NCBI RefSeq assembly: GCF_900114775.1
Contig: NZ_FOUE01000005.1
Span: forward strand, 124,001-188,000
Origin: Marinobacter zhejiangensis
Lineage (GTDB): Bacteria; Pseudomonadota; Gammaproteobacteria; Pseudomonadales; Oleiphilaceae
DNA length: 64,000 bases
Direction of reading: 5' to 3'
Made by a program: the position numbers and the translations under genes
The notes under the pieces: generated by a model
Told to the model about the DNA's origin: nothing
Databases searched by the model: none
What the model saw: the letters and a program-made list of their open reading frames with translations, nothing else
Part shown: positions 8,852 through 19,492 of the stretch, piece by piece
Numbering within the stretch: the stretch's first letter is position 1
Layout of the letters: each line of letters starts with the position of its first letter

Positions 8852-10219
8852 TCAGGAAGAACCTTGCCGGACAAAGTCATACCCTGCAAGCGACTCTTCC
8901 TCAAATTGGTCACGGTCCACTTTCAGATAGGCCATAGCCGTGCCCTCCAGGATGACCACGTCCTGGACGCCGGGGTGCCCTCGCAAGGCAGCATCGACCC
9001 TGTCGATATCCCGGCCAAGATTATCGCGCAATTTTACCACGAAACTGGTGGTATAGCGTGGGTTCGGCATCGTCAGTGCCAACAGCAGCCAGCACACCAG
9101 CACCGCCACCATCGGCCACACCACCCCGGTCACGCCGCCTTGCTCCAGCAGCAAACCACCGACCGCACCACCAACAAAGGCACCCAAGAACTGGGACGTG
9201 GAGTATACGCCCATCGCCGTGCCCTTGCTCGCGGCTGGTGCCTCCTTGCTGATCAGGGATGGCAAGCTGGCTTCCAGGAGATTGAACGCCATGAAAAACA
9301 GAAACAGCACGCCCCAGGCGACCCCGAGGCCTGTCACTGCCACTTCAAGTCCCGCCGTGGCCAGAGTCAGCAGCAGGATGGCGCCAGAGAGCACTGGCTT
9401 CATCTTGCGTTTTTTCTCGCCAATGATGATAAACGGCACCATGGCAAAGAACGAGGTCACCATGATGGTGAGGTAGAACCACCAGTGGGACTGGGTTGGC
9501 AGCCCGAGTTTGTCCTTGAGGATCAACGGCACCACCAGGAACAGCGCGGTCAACACCAAGTGCAGGGCAAAAATCCCGAAATCAAGGCGCAGCAAGCGGC
9601 CGTCACGGATGACCTGTGACAACATCGCCTTAACTGGTCGTGTATCGGCATTGGCCAGGTGCTGGTGCGGCGTTGGCACAACCCGATTAACGACCACCAG
9701 GGCTATGAGCGCCAGGGCCGCGGTCACAAAAAAGATGCCGTGCAGCCCGAACGCGCTCGCCAGCAATGGCCCCAGCACGAGGGACACGGAGAACGACAGA
9801 CCGATGGACATGCCAACGGTGGCCATCGCCTTGGTACGCTGTTCTTCCCGGGTGAGGTCACTGAGCAGCGCCATCAACACACTGGCGATCGCCCCGCTCC
9901 CCTGCAGCACCCGCCCCGCAATGACCCCGTAGATGGAGTCCGACACGGCGGCGAGCATACTCCCTGCTGCAAACAGGACCAGTCCGATATAGATCATGCG
10001 CTTGCGACCAACCCGGTCTGACAGCAGCCCAAACGGCACCTGCAGCAAGGCCTGACTCAGACCATAGGCTCCGATGGCCAATCCGATCAGTGCCGGCGTG
10101 GCCGAATCCAGGTCCTGGCCCAGCAAGACAAAGACCGGCATGACCATAAACAGTCCCAGCATTCGCATGGCGTAAACGGACGCCAGCGCAGCAACCGAGC
10201 GCTTTTCAAGAGCATTCAT
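8852..10219 (-). CDS. MFS transporter with C-terminal soluble domain
   Basis: Twelve-helix major facilitator of unknown substrate, probably an exporter of the drug/sugar-efflux type. The start at 10219 (MNALEKRSVAALASVYAMR) follows a GGAAGGA ribosome site. The MFS signature GLSQALLQVPFGLLSDRVGRKR lies in the loop between helices 2 and 3. After the last helix the chain continues for about 70 residues (about 385-455) as a soluble domain, PRYTTSFVVKLRDNLGRD and onward, rich in charged residues and resembling a small ferredoxin-like regulatory domain. It is divergent from uvrA and upstream of ssb on the same strand. The substrate cannot be read from sequence. Confidence 0.88.
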   Translation of the reverse strand: MNALEKRSVAALASVYAMRMLGLFMVMPVFVLLGQDLDSATPALIGLAIGAYGLSQALLQVPFGLLSDRVGRKRMIYIGLVLFAAGSMLAAVSDSIYGVIAGRVLQGSGAIASVLMALLSDLTREEQRTKAMATVGMSIGLSFSVSLVLGPLLASAFGLHGIFFVTAALALIALVVVNRVVPTPHQHLANADTRPVKAMLSQVIRDGRLLRLDFGIFALHLVLTALFLVVPLILKDKLGLPTQSHWWFYLTIMVTSFFAMVPFIIIGEKKRKMKPVLSGAILLLTLATAGLEVAVTGLGVAWGVLFLFFMAFNLLEASLPSLISKEAPAASKGTAMGVYSTSQFLGAFVGGAVGGLLLEQGGVTGVVWPMVAVLVCWLLLALTMPNPRYTTSFVVKLRDNLGRDIDRVDAALRGHPGVQDVVILEGTAMAYLKVDRDQFEEESLAGYDFVRQGSS

Positions 10220-10348
10220 AAAACAACAATTCCTTCCTAAACAATATGGCACTGGCGAACCCGGGCGTCGTTTATCCACCCCGCCAAACCAGGAAGCGCG
10301 CATTGTAGCAGATGCGGTATACTCCCGCTTTTGTTTGCCGGGGGCACT

Positions 10349-13180
10349 ATGGACCGTATTCAAGTCAAAGGGGCAAGAACCCACAACCTGAAGAACATCG
10401 ACCTGGACATGCCGCGGGACAAACTGATCGTAATTACCGGTCTGTCCGGGTCCGGCAAGTCTTCGCTCGCCTTCGACACCCTGTATGCCGAGGGGCAGCG
10501 GCGCTATGTGGAATCTCTGTCCACCTACGCCCGCCAGTTCCTGTCGATGATGGAAAAGCCGGATGTCGACCACATCGAGGGGCTGTCACCGGCCATTTCC
10601 ATCGAGCAGAAGTCCACCTCGCACAACCCCCGCTCTACCGTCGGCACCATAACCGAGATCTACGATTACCTGCGCCTGCTGTTCGCTCGTGCCGGGGAAC
10701 CTCGCTGCCCCGACCATGACCTGCCCCTGGAAGCCCAGACGGTCAGCCAGATGGTGGATCAGGTTCTGGCCATGCCGGAAGACAGCAAGCTGATGATTCT
10801 GGCCCCGGTCATCCGTGACCGTAAAGGCGAGCACCAGCAGGTAATCGAAACCATGAAGAGCCAGGGCTTCATCCGCCTTCGGGTGGACGGCACCGTCTAC
10901 GATATTGATGACGTCCCGGCCCTGGACAAGAAGCGCAAACATCAGATCGACGTGGTGGTGGACCGTTTCAAGGTCAAACCCGGACTGGAGCAGCGCCTCG
11001 CCGAAAGTTTTGAAACCGCTCTGGAACTGGCCGATGGCATCGCGCTGGTCGCGCCCATGTCGGACAAGGCGCCCGCTGATGACGAGGTACATACCTTCTC
11101 AGCCCGCTACGCCTGTACCCAGTGCGGCTATGCGTTGAGCGAATTGGAACCGCGGATCTTCTCATTCAACAACCCGGCTGGCGCCTGCCCGACCTGTGAT
11201 GGCCTGGGCGTCAAACAATTCTTTGATCCCGAAAAAATCGTCCAGCACCCGGAAGCCACGCTTGCAGAAGGCGCCATCAAAGGCTGGGACCGCCGGGCGG
11301 TTTACTATTTCCAGCTGCTGAGCAGCGTGGCCGACCACTATGACGTGGATATGGACACCGCCTTCGTGGACTTGCCGGAGGCCTTCAAACAGGTCCTGCT
11401 CTATGGCTCCGGCAGGGAAGAGATTTCGTTCCGCTACGTAAACTCCCGCGGACACGTGATGGAGAAGGCCCACCCCTTTGAGGGCATTCTCCCTAACCTG
11501 GAACGCCGCTACCGGGAAACCGACTCCCAGGGAATGCGCGAGGAGCTGGCCCGCAATCTCAGTCAGCAACCCTGCAAGGATTGCGGTGGCTCCCGCCTGC
11601 GCCGCAGTGCTCGCCATGTTTTCATTGAAGACCGGAACCTGCCCGCCATTACCCATTTGCCCGTCGGCGAAGCCCACGATTACTTTGAAACGCTGGCGCT
11701 GCCGGGGCGCCGGGGTGAGATTGCCGATAAAATCCTCAAGGAAGTACGGGAACGGCTGCAGTTCCTGGTCAATGTGGGCCTGGAATACCTGACCCTGGAA
11801 CGCAGTGCTGACACCCTGTCCGGCGGCGAAGCCCAGCGTATCCGTCTGGCCAGCCAGATTGGCGCCGGTCTGGTTGGGGTTATGTACATCCTGGATGAGC
11901 CCTCCATCGGCCTGCACCAACGAGATAACGACCGGCTGCTGGCAACCCTGACCCACCTGAGGGACCTGGGCAATACCGTGATTGTGGTGGAGCACGACGA
12001 AGACGCCATCCGGGCCGCCGATCACGTGATCGATATCGGCCCGGGAGCCGGCGTTCACGGTGGCCAGGTGATCGCCCAGGGTACGCCCCAACAGATCATC
12101 GCATCCCCAAAATCGCTGACCGGCCAGTACCTCTCCGGCAAGAAGCAGATCGCCGTTCCGACCAGCCGTAACGAAGGTTCCGGCAAGACCCTGACCCTCA
12201 GCGGCGCCAGCGGCAACAACCTGCGGGATGTGACGCTGAACATCCCACTGGGGGTCATGACCTGCATTACCGGGGTGTCCGGATCTGGCAAGTCGACCCT
12301 GATCAACGGCACCCTGTATCCGGTGGCGGCGGCCAAACTGAACAAAGCCACCAGCCTGACTCACGCCCCGTTCCAAAAACTGACCGGGCTGGATCAGCTG
12401 GACAAGGTAATCGACATTGACCAGAGCCCCATCGGCCGAACCCCACGCTCCAACCCGGCCACCTATACCGGCTTGTTTACCCCGATCCGCGAACTGTTCG
12501 CTGGTACCCAGGAGGCCCGTTCACGTGGCTACAAACCTGGCCGCTTCAGCTTCAACGTCAAGGGCGGACGCTGCGAGGCCTGTCAGGGCGACGGCGTGAT
12601 CAAGGTGGAGATGCACTTCCTGCCGGATGTGTATGTGCCCTGCGATGTCTGTAAGGGCAAACGCTACAACCGGGAAACCCTGGAAGTACGCTATAAGGGC
12701 AAGAACATCCATGAAGTTCTGGAAATGACCGTGGAGGAAGGCCGCGAGTTCTTTGATGCCGTTCCGTTCATTGCCCGCAAGCTGCAAACCCTGATCGATG
12801 TAGGCCTGTCCTACATCCGCCTGGGGCAGAGCGCCGTTACCCTGTCCGGTGGCGAGGCTCAACGGGTCAAGCTGGCCAAGGAACTGTCCAAGCGGGATAC
12901 CGGCAAAACCCTCTACATCCTGGACGAACCCACCACTGGCCTGCATTTCTACGACATCCAGCAGCTGCTAAATGTGCTCCAGAGGCTGCGGGACCACGGC
13001 AACACCATTGTGGTGATCGAGCACAATCTGGATGTAATCAAGACTGCCGACTGGATTGTCGACCTGGGGCCGGAAGGCGGCTCCGGCGGTGGCCAGATCA
13101 TTGCCGAAGGGACGCCGGAACAGGTGGCGGAAAGCCCGGTCTCCCATACCGGACGCTATCTGAAACCGATGCTGAACTAG
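10349..13180 (+). CDS. uvrA: Excinuclease ABC subunit A
   Basis: Damage-recognition ATPase of nucleotide excision repair. The start is set at the ATG at 10349 ([20 protein letters not shown]), matching the family N terminus; the six codons upstream are extra. The 943-residue protein has two ABC ATPase modules, with Walker [13 protein letters not shown] near residue 31 and [12 protein letters not shown] in the second. There are two zinc modules, CTQCGY...CPTCDGLG and CEACQGDG...[10 protein letters not shown], and two LSGGEAQR signature motifs. I searched the upstream gap for a LexA box and found none, so SOS control is not evident. Confidence 0.98.
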   Translation: MDRIQVKGARTHNLKNIDLDMPRDKLIVITGLSGSGKSSLAFDTLYAEGQRRYVESLSTYARQFLSMMEKPDVDHIEGLSPAISIEQKSTSHNPRSTVGTITEIYDYLRLLFARAGEPRCPDHDLPLEAQTVSQMVDQVLAMPEDSKLMILAPVIRDRKGEHQQVIETMKSQGFIRLRVDGTVYDIDDVPALDKKRKHQIDVVVDRFKVKPGLEQRLAESFETALELADGIALVAPMSDKAPADDEVHTFSARYACTQCGYALSELEPRIFSFNNPAGACPTCDGLGVKQFFDPEKIVQHPEATLAEGAIKGWDRRAVYYFQLLSSVADHYDVDMDTAFVDLPEAFKQVLLYGSGREEISFRYVNSRGHVMEKAHPFEGILPNLERRYRETDSQGMREELARNLSQQPCKDCGGSRLRRSARHVFIEDRNLPAITHLPVGEAHDYFETLALPGRRGEIADKILKEVRERLQFLVNVGLEYLTLERSADTLSGGEAQRIRLASQIGAGLVGVMYILDEPSIGLHQRDNDRLLATLTHLRDLGNTVIVVEHDEDAIRAADHVIDIGPGAGVHGGQVIAQGTPQQIIASPKSLTGQYLSGKKQIAVPTSRNEGSGKTLTLSGASGNNLRDVTLNIPLGVMTCITGVSGSGKSTLINGTLYPVAAAKLNKATSLTHAPFQKLTGLDQLDKVIDIDQSPIGRTPRSNPATYTGLFTPIRELFAGTQEARSRGYKPGRFSFNVKGGRCEACQGDGVIKVEMHFLPDVYVPCDVCKGKRYNRETLEVRYKGKNIHEVLEMTVEEGREFFDAVPFIARKLQTLIDVGLSYIRLGQSAVTLSGGEAQRVKLAKELSKRDTGKTLYILDEPTTGLHFYDIQQLLNVLQRLRDHGNTIVVIEHNLDVIKTADWIVDLGPEGGSGGGQIIAEGTPEQVAESPVSHTGRYLKPMLN

Positions 13181-13192
13181 GCGAATTGCGAG

Positions 13193-13237
13193 CACAAAAA
13201 AGCGGTGGCAACCTGCGTTGACCACCGCTTTTTTGTG
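13193..13237. terminator. Bidirectional terminator between uvrA and mqo
   Basis: Inverted repeat with 16-base arms (core AAAAAAGCGGTGG / CCACCGCTTTTTT) and a 13-base loop. T runs follow the stem on both strands and it sits between two convergent genes. Confidence 0.92.
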
Positions 13238-13250
13238 GGCTATACCGGCA

Positions 13251-14741
13251 TCAAGCGTCCGGATTCAGCTCCAGAGTCCGCAGTGTCCGCTCGCGAACCG
13301 TGTTGAGCAGGTCCTCGTCGTTGACCAGGGACTGGCCGTAGGACGGCACCATCGCCCGCATGCGTTCCTGCCACTCAGGAGACGCCATCGCCTCGGGGAA
13401 GCAGCGCTCCAGAACATTGATCATGGCATTGGCCGCAGTGGAGGCACCCGGCGACGCGCCGAGCAGCGCCGCCAGCTTGCCGTCCTTGGACGCCACGATT
13501 TCGGTGCCGAATTCCAGCTTACCGCGACCATCTTCATCTTTCTTGATGATCTGGACCCGTTGCCCCGCATCCTGCAACTTCCAGTTCTTCTCCTGGGCGT
13601 CGGGGAAGAAGTTACGCAGGGAGGCCACCCGCTCGCTATGAGACTGGAACACTTCGCTGATTAGGTAACGCGTCAGGTCCATGTTGTTCTTGCTCACCGA
13701 CAGCATCGGCTTCAGGTTATTCGGTTTGACTGACCCGAACAGGTCAAACACCGACCCCTGCTTCAGGAAACGGGTGGTAAAGCCGGCAAAGGGCCCGAAC
13801 AGCAACGCCGGCTCACCATTGATGATCCGGGTATCCAGGTGTGGTACCGACATCGGCGGCGCACCAATCGGCGCCTTGCCATAGACTTTGGAGTGGTGCT
13901 TGGCCACCACCTCCTGGTCCTGACAAACCAGCCACTGACCACTGACCGGGAAGCCGCCGTAGCCACGGGCTTCATCAATGCCAGACTTCTGCAACAGAGG
14001 CAGCGCGCCACCACCGGCACCCAAGAAGACAAAACCAGCTTCCAGCTTGGTTGTTTCACCGGTGACGTGATTGCGAACCCGAACCTTCCAGCGGCCATTA
14101 TCGCGCTGCGCCAGGTAATGCACCGGACTGTTCAGCATCAGGGTGAAATTCGGCTGGCTTTCCAGGTAACTCACCATACTGCGGGTCAGCGAGCCGAAGT
14201 CCACGTCGGAGCCGTGTTTGACGCGAGTCGCTGCCACAGCCTGCATGGGATCCCGGTGCTGGACGATCAGCGGCATCCATTCCTTCAGCACGTCAGGGGA
14301 TTCGGTGTATTCCATTTCCCGGAACAGGTGGTGTGCCTGGAGCTTCTCGAAGCGGCGACGCAGGAAAGCGACGTCCTGTTCACCCCAGACAAAGCTCTGG
14401 TGCGGCGTGCGGTTGATGAACGAGGAGGGCTTGGGCAACATGCCCTTCTCCACCAGGTACGACCAGAATTGCAAGGACACTTCGAACTGGGCATTGATGG
14501 CCAGTGCCCGCTCGATTGCTACATCACCATCGTCGGCTTGCGGCGTGTAGTTCAGTTCACAGTAGCCGGCATGTCCTGTACCAGCGTTGTTCCAACCGTC
14601 TGTGCTCTCATGGGCAACGTGATCTAGACGTTCAACCATGATGATGTCCAGGGACGGATCGAGCTGCCTGAGCATCATGCCGAGGGTGGCGCTCATGACG
14701 CCACCGCCAACCAGCACTACATCTGCCTGTATTGCGGCCAT
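13251..14741 (-). CDS. mqo: Malate:quinone oxidoreductase
   Basis: FAD-dependent peripheral membrane enzyme that oxidises malate to oxaloacetate and feeds electrons to the quinone pool, an alternative to NAD malate dehydrogenase in the TCA cycle. It has 496 residues. The N-terminal dinucleotide fold is ADVVLVGGGVMSATLGMMLRQ. Characteristic family stretches include GWNNAGTGHAGYCELNYTP and FVFLGAGGGALPLLQKSGI. The ribosome site AAGGTGA precedes the ATG at 14741. It appears monocistronic. Confidence 0.97.
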   Translation of the reverse strand: MAAIQADVVLVGGGVMSATLGMMLRQLDPSLDIIMVERLDHVAHESTDGWNNAGTGHAGYCELNYTPQADDGDVAIERALAINAQFEVSLQFWSYLVEKGMLPKPSSFINRTPHQSFVWGEQDVAFLRRRFEKLQAHHLFREMEYTESPDVLKEWMPLIVQHRDPMQAVAATRVKHGSDVDFGSLTRSMVSYLESQPNFTLMLNSPVHYLAQRDNGRWKVRVRNHVTGETTKLEAGFVFLGAGGGALPLLQKSGIDEARGYGGFPVSGQWLVCQDQEVVAKHHSKVYGKAPIGAPPMSVPHLDTRIINGEPALLFGPFAGFTTRFLKQGSVFDLFGSVKPNNLKPMLSVSKNNMDLTRYLISEVFQSHSERVASLRNFFPDAQEKNWKLQDAGQRVQIIKKDEDGRGKLEFGTEIVASKDGKLAALLGASPGASTAANAMINVLERCFPEAMASPEWQERMRAMVPSYGQSLVNDEDLLNTVRERTLRTLELNPDA

Positions 14742-15022
14742 TGGGCATTCACCTTAACAAGTTACTGAGCCTGTCACCCACCGTTGGGCATATAGGGGTC
14801 GAAAGTTTGAGGGCCCCAATTATCCCGGTTTTTGACCAGATAATAAAATGCCAATACCACTTAGTGAGTTTATCCGGCACACGAGTATCCGGATTTCTCT
14901 ACCATGGCGCTATTAAACGAAAGCCCCAAGTCAACAGATGGTGGTTGCCGCCCCCCGAAAGGTCTAGAATTCGCGCCCTAACCTTTCTTTCCCTATCCAT
15001 CTGACTCCAATGGCGGCTTAGT

Positions 15023-16285
15023 ATGGAACCCTCTCTCTTATCTCTGGATACCGTCCTGATCGGGCTGGCTGTCCTGGCGCTGCTTGGCGTGATCTTCGAG
15101 GAAGTCACCCATGTCAATAAGGCCAAAATCACCCTGTTCTTTGGCACCCTGTCCTGGCTGCTGATGTTTATTGCCAGCACCAACGAAGAAGAAACCCGGG
15201 CGATCTCCCTGGGGCTCTCGGAAAGCATTGCCGAAATCGCCGGGCTATGGCTGTTTCTGGTGGCCGCGATGACCTTTGTCGCCTACCTCAATAAAAAGGG
15301 CATGATTGAGAATATGGTCTACCTGATCATGCCTGGCAAAGTCACCGAACGAAAACTGCTGTTCCTGACCGGGCTGTTCTGTTTCGTGTTTTCGTCACTG
15401 GCGGACAACATCACCGCCACCCTGGTGTCCTGTTCGCTGATACTGACCCTGAACCTTGAGCTGAAAAAGCGCATCCAGTTCATCACCCTGGTGGTGTTTG
15501 CGGTCAACTCCGGCGGCGTCGCGCTGATTACCGGGGACGTGACCACGCTGATGATCTTCCTGGCGGGCAAGGTGGAGATCCTGACACTGCTGACGCTGGC
15601 ACTACCCTCAGCGATTACCGTATTCGTTCTGGCGGTTATCCTGTGTCGCGGGCTCGATGGCACCGTCGTTATGGAGCCACGACTAAACTCGGTTCGCCCG
15701 GTGGATGTGGTCATCAGCGTCCTGTTCCTGGCAACGATCATCGCCACCATCACCGGCAATTCACTGTTCTCTATTCCACCGGTCCTGATGTTCCTGTTTG
15801 GTCTCTCGGTCATGTTCCTGGTGTCCCGTTTCATGAGCGATGACAGCGACCTCGACCCAATCCTGGAATACGTGCGCGCCATTGAATTTGAAACCCTGCT
15901 GTTCTTCCTGGGCATCCTGCTGCTGGTGGGTAGCCTCAAGGAAATCCACGCCCTGGACAGTCTGGTTAACATCTACCACATGATGCCGCCACTGGCCGCC
16001 AACTATGTGATGGGCATCTTCTCCGCGATCATCGACAACGTTCCCCTCACTGCCGCGCTGCTCAAGGCCGGGATCGACATGACTCCAGCCGAGTGGATGG
16101 GGCTCACCTATGCTGTTGGCGTCGGCGGTTCACTGCTGGTGATCGGTTCCGCGGCGGGCATTGTCGCTATGAGCAAAATCCCGGGGCTGACCTTTGCCGC
16201 CTATCTGAGGTATTTTGTGCACCTTTTTGTGGCTTACACATTTGGCTATGCAGGCGTCTACCTGCTGGGTCAATTTCTCCATTGA
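15023..16285 (+). CDS. nhaD: Na+/H+ antiporter NhaD
   Basis: Ion transporter-superfamily antiporter that expels Na+ in exchange for H+ at alkaline pH, typical of marine and halophilic bacteria. It has 420 residues and about eleven to twelve predicted membrane helices. NhaD signatures include SSLADNITATLVSCSLILTL and NSGGVALITGDVTTLMIF near residues 130-185 and SAIIDNVPLTAALLKAG near the C terminus. The stop is 11 bases before the next antiporter gene, so the two form a small cation-homeostasis operon. In the 281 bases upstream I see no clear riboswitch or operator. Confidence 0.93.
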   Translation: MEPSLLSLDTVLIGLAVLALLGVIFEEVTHVNKAKITLFFGTLSWLLMFIASTNEEETRAISLGLSESIAEIAGLWLFLVAAMTFVAYLNKKGMIENMVYLIMPGKVTERKLLFLTGLFCFVFSSLADNITATLVSCSLILTLNLELKKRIQFITLVVFAVNSGGVALITGDVTTLMIFLAGKVEILTLLTLALPSAITVFVLAVILCRGLDGTVVMEPRLNSVRPVDVVISVLFLATIIATITGNSLFSIPPVLMFLFGLSVMFLVSRFMSDDSDLDPILEYVRAIEFETLLFFLGILLLVGSLKEIHALDSLVNIYHMMPPLAANYVMGIFSAIIDNVPLTAALLKAGIDMTPAEWMGLTYAVGVGGSLLVIGSAAGIVAMSKIPGLTFAAYLRYFVHLFVAYTFGYAGVYLLGQFLH

Positions 16286-16296
16286 GGCTTTAACGA

Positions 16297-17268
16297 ATGT
16301 TACTGGCAATCGCAGCAATCCTGGCAGGGCTGGTCCTGCTGGTCTGGAGCGCAGACCGCTTCGTCGATGGCGCAGCGGCTACCGCGCGGCATCTGGGCAT
16401 GCCCACCCTGCTGATCGGTATGGTCATCATCGGGTTTGGCACCTCCGCCCCTGAACTGGCGGTTTCTGCCATGGCAGCAACGGACGGTAACCCCGGCCTG
16501 GCTCTGGGTAACGCCTACGGTTCGAACATCACCAATATTGCGTTGATCGTTGGTCTCGTCGCCCTGGTCAGTCCCATCGTGGTGCACTCCCAGGTGCTGA
16601 AAAAAGAACTGCCCTTGTTGCTGGTGCTCTGCGCGATTGCCGGTAGCCAGCTGATTGACGGCGAACTGAGCCGGCTTGATGGCTGGGTCCTGCTCGGCGT
16701 GTTCTTCGCGGTGATGGGGTGGTCAATCGTTCAGGGTATTCGCGGCAAAGGCGACGCCCTGGCTGAGGATACCGAATCGGAACTGGACGCCAATGCGATG
16801 CCCATAAAAGCGGCGCTGCTCTGGCTGGTGGCGGGGCTGGTGCTCCTGATCGTGAGCTCCCGGATGTTGGTTTGGGGGGCGGTCTACGTGGCGCAATCCC
16901 TCGGGGTCAGCGACCTGATCATCGGTCTGACCATTGTCGCCATCGGCACATCACTGCCGGAGCTGGCGTCTTCCATCGCCGCCGTTCGCAAGAACGAGCA
17001 CGACCTGATCCTCGGCAATATTCTCGGGTCAGGCATATTTAATACCCTGGCAGTGGTTGGTCTGGCCGCCACCATTCACCCGCTGTCGGTACAAGCCGAG
17101 GTGCTGTACCGGGACTGGACCGTGATGACCGTCCTGACCGCCGCGTTGTTGCTGATGGGCATGAAAATCTTCAGCTCCGAGCGCAGCATCAGTCGTTTTG
17201 AGGGCGCCATCCTGCTGACGACCTACCTCTGCTATACCGGCTACCTGGTGTCGACCGTCGTCCGCTGA
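16297..17268 (+). CDS. Calcium/sodium antiporter (CaCA family, YrbG-like)
   Basis: Ten-helix cation/calcium exchanger of 323 residues. Both alpha repeats are visible: GFGTSAPELAVSAMAATDGN (about 45-65) with GNAYGSNITNIALIVG, and AIGTSLPELASSIAAVRKNE with GNILGSGIFNTLAVVG. These internally repeated acidic motifs form the ion path in this family. It follows nhaD closely and probably exports Ca2+ or exchanges Na+. The exact ion is not deducible. Confidence 0.92.
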   Translation: MLLAIAAILAGLVLLVWSADRFVDGAAATARHLGMPTLLIGMVIIGFGTSAPELAVSAMAATDGNPGLALGNAYGSNITNIALIVGLVALVSPIVVHSQVLKKELPLLLVLCAIAGSQLIDGELSRLDGWVLLGVFFAVMGWSIVQGIRGKGDALAEDTESELDANAMPIKAALLWLVAGLVLLIVSSRMLVWGAVYVAQSLGVSDLIIGLTIVAIGTSLPELASSIAAVRKNEHDLILGNILGSGIFNTLAVVGLAATIHPLSVQAEVLYRDWTVMTVLTAALLLMGMKIFSSERSISRFEGAILLTTYLCYTGYLVSTVVR

Positions 17269-17274
17269 CCATAC

Positions 17275-17301
17275 GGCGAGGCGCCACTATTGCGCCTCGC
17301 C
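17275..17301. terminator. Hairpin between convergent antiporter and acyltransferase genes
   Basis: Perfect 10-base stem GGCGAGGCGC / GCGCCTCGCC with a 7-base loop, overlapping the last codons of the minus-strand gene. No T tract follows on either strand, so termination is only likely. Confidence 0.45.
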
Positions 17302-18051
17302 ATCTCCCAGCAGTTCCGTCATTCGTTCGCGTACCCCGGCCATCAACTGAGCCAGGTCGTCTCGCCCCATCCCCGCCGTATCGATCGGCTCACCCACCCG
17401 GACATCCACCGGCTGGCCCAAGTTGATCTGCCAGGTCCGTGCCGGCAGCACCCGGTGAATGCCCCGAATGGCAACAGGCACAATGACCGCTTCCGTATCC
17501 AGCGCCAAATGAAAGCAGCCCTTCTTGAAGGGCAGCAGGCGACCGTCATCAGAGCGCGTGCCTTCCGGCGCTGCCCACAGCACAATGCCGCTTTCCATCA
17601 TTTCCCGTGCCGTCTTCAGGTCCGCCAGCGCCTGGGCCCGGTTGGCCCGGTCCACTGAAGGGAACTCCGCTGCACGCATGGCCGGCCCCAACAGGGGAAT
17701 CCGGAAAAGTTCTTTCTTGGCCAGCATACGGATAGAACCCGGCAGGGAAACGAAACTGACCGGGATATCGTAGTGGCTGGCATGGGTCGACATGATGATG
17801 TAACGACGGCCATCGTTGAAATCCGGCACCGCGCCGCGAACCGTCACATGCGCCCTGACCAGACGCAACAACGTCGCAGACCAGCCCCGGGTGTATTTAT
17901 CAACAATGTCCCGGTTCAACTGCCCTACCAGTGCCCGCATAAGGATAAGCAAGCTATACAGTGCCGTGAGCCCTACTGAGCCAAGAACCACAGCAGCCCG
18001 CCGCAACAGCGTTGCCGACTCAACCATCGGGCTGAATTTCAATCGTTTCAT
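17287..18051 (-). CDS. 1-acyl-glycerol-3-phosphate acyltransferase family (PlsC-like)
   Basis: Inner-membrane acyltransferase that probably makes phosphatidic acid from lysophosphatidate. The start at 18051 (MKRLKFSPMVESATLLRR) is preferred over an ATG ten codons upstream because GGGGAGG precedes it. There are one or two N-terminal membrane helices (about 14-38). The catalytic HX4D box is HASHYD, followed by acceptor motif FRIPLLGPAMR and substrate motif APEGTRSDDG. The late VPVAIRG strand is also typical. Length is 254 residues. Donor preference is unknown. Confidence 0.9.
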   Translation of the reverse strand: MKRLKFSPMVESATLLRRAAVVLGSVGLTALYSLLILMRALVGQLNRDIVDKYTRGWSATLLRLVRAHVTVRGAVPDFNDGRRYIIMSTHASHYDIPVSFVSLPGSIRMLAKKELFRIPLLGPAMRAAEFPSVDRANRAQALADLKTAREMMESGIVLWAAPEGTRSDDGRLLPFKKGCFHLALDTEAVIVPVAIRGIHRVLPARTWQINLGQPVDVRVGEPIDTAGMGRDDLAQLMAGVRERMTELLGDGEAQ

Positions 18052-18256
18052 GCGCCTGCCTCCCCTAACGTCACCGGGCATCCCGCCAAAAGTGACAAAT
18101 TATAACGGCCAGGCCCGACGTAATCTCAACAACATATCACGGGCGCAGCGCCCGGAACTTGATCATTTTTTGACCACAAACTATTACTTACAGATGTCCG
18201 GCCGTTCGGATGTTTCCGGCAAGCGTGTCCCCCCCAACCCAATCAGGAGACGCCTC

Positions 18257-19483
18257 ATGCGCGCCAAAGAGCCTACTACCACCCTTGACCTAGCCCAGAA
18301 CCCTCCCATGGTCTCCCGACGCCGCCTACTGGTTGGCAGCGCTGGCGCCCTGGCCTCTGTCAGCCTATTGGGATTCAGCCCCCTGGCCCGCAGCCAGACA
18401 CCCGCGACCCTGCCGGACTACGCCGCCTGGAAAAGCCTCAGCGACCTGATTGTTCACAGCGCAAACACCATGGAAACCCGCCGGGATGCCATTGGCAGCG
18501 GCGTCCTGACCCCGTCGGACAAACTGTTTGTGCGGAACAACCTGCCCTCCCCCGGGGAAGCCATCGCAACAGACCGCGATGCCTGGACGGTTAACATCGA
18601 AGGCGTCAAAAACCCCCGGGCGCTGACCATCGCTGAGCTCAAGACCATGGGCGTGGAAACCGTGGCCGCCGTGCTGCAATGCTCAGGTAACGGGCGAGCC
18701 TTCTTTCCCCATGGCGCCAGCGGCACGCAGTGGTCAGTGGGGGCTGCAGGTTGTGTCCTGTGGACCGGTGTTCCGCTAAGGACCGTCGTGGACGCCTTGG
18801 GAGGCGTCGCCGATGGCATGAACTACATCACCAGTACCGGCGGTGAAGAGCTGCCGGAAGGAATTGACCCGAAAACCATCCGCGTCGAACGCTCGGTGCC
18901 GGTAGCGGCCCTGGATCGGGCAATCCTGGCCTGGGAGCTCAATGACGACCCGTTACCCGTCACCCATGGAGGCCCCCTGCGCATGGTTGTTCCCGGCTAT
19001 TACGGAGTGAACAACGTCAAGTACGTCAGGCACATTGCGTTTACCCCAAACCAGACCGACACCAAGATCCAGGTGTCTGGCTACCGTCTGCGGGACATTG
19101 GGGTGAAAGGCGCGTCAGACCAACCGTCGATGTGGGAAATGAACGTCAAGTCCTGGGTCACGTCCCCCCTGGAACAAACTCCCCAGGGACGCCACATGAT
19201 TTACGGCGTGGCGTTTGGAGGAAGCCGGGCGGTGGCCAGTGTGGAGGTGTCCCTCGACGGTGGCGGGAACTGGCAACAGGCCCGTTTCCTCGGACCCGAC
19301 CTGGGGCCGTTTGCCTGGCGCCCATTCGTGCTGGCAGCAAACCTTGCGCCGGGAGACTACCGGGTCGTCAGCCGGGCAACCGACAGCGATGGCAATAGCC
19401 AGCCGGAAAACCGGACCGAAAATGAGCGGGGTTACGGCCACAACGGCTGGAAAGATCACGGCGTCACCCTCAAGGTGACGTAA
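18257..19483 (+). CDS. sorA: Molybdopterin sulfite dehydrogenase catalytic subunit (SorA/SoxC-like)
   Basis: Periplasmic sulfite oxidase-family enzyme, predicted to oxidise sulfite to sulfate and pass electrons to the small cytochrome c encoded next. The start at 18257 follows AGGAGA; an upstream extension in the same frame is not supported. A twin-arginine signal (SRRRLLVG, about residue 20) precedes a hydrophobic stretch. The Mo-ligand Cys is in LQCSGNGR (about residue 142). The C-terminal Mo-co dimerisation domain follows (VASVEVSLDGG...YRVVSRATDSDGN). Length is 408 residues. The alternative is a SoxC-type sulfane dehydrogenase, but no sox genes lie adjacent. Confidence 0.87.
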   Translation: MRAKEPTTTLDLAQNPPMVSRRRLLVGSAGALASVSLLGFSPLARSQTPATLPDYAAWKSLSDLIVHSANTMETRRDAIGSGVLTPSDKLFVRNNLPSPGEAIATDRDAWTVNIEGVKNPRALTIAELKTMGVETVAAVLQCSGNGRAFFPHGASGTQWSVGAAGCVLWTGVPLRTVVDALGGVADGMNYITSTGGEELPEGIDPKTIRVERSVPVAALDRAILAWELNDDPLPVTHGGPLRMVVPGYYGVNNVKYVRHIAFTPNQTDTKIQVSGYRLRDIGVKGASDQPSMWEMNVKSWVTSPLEQTPQGRHMIYGVAFGGSRAVASVEVSLDGGGNWQQARFLGPDLGPFAWRPFVLAANLAPGDYRVVSRATDSDGNSQPENRTENERGYGHNGWKDHGVTLKVT

Positions 19484-19492
19484 GGACAAGTG

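Noticed and set aside
10220..10348. LexA box upstream of uvrA
   Set aside because: No CTGT-N8-ACAG-like palindrome was found on either strand in the gap.
14742..15022. Sodium riboswitch upstream of nhaD
   Set aside because: I could not find a conserved structured element; the gap shows no strong hairpins.
17816..18256. N-terminal extension of the sulfite dehydrogenase frame
   Set aside because: It overlaps the acyltransferase gene on the other strand and lacks a ribosome site, whereas the ATG at 18257 has AGGAGA and leads directly into a Tat signal.
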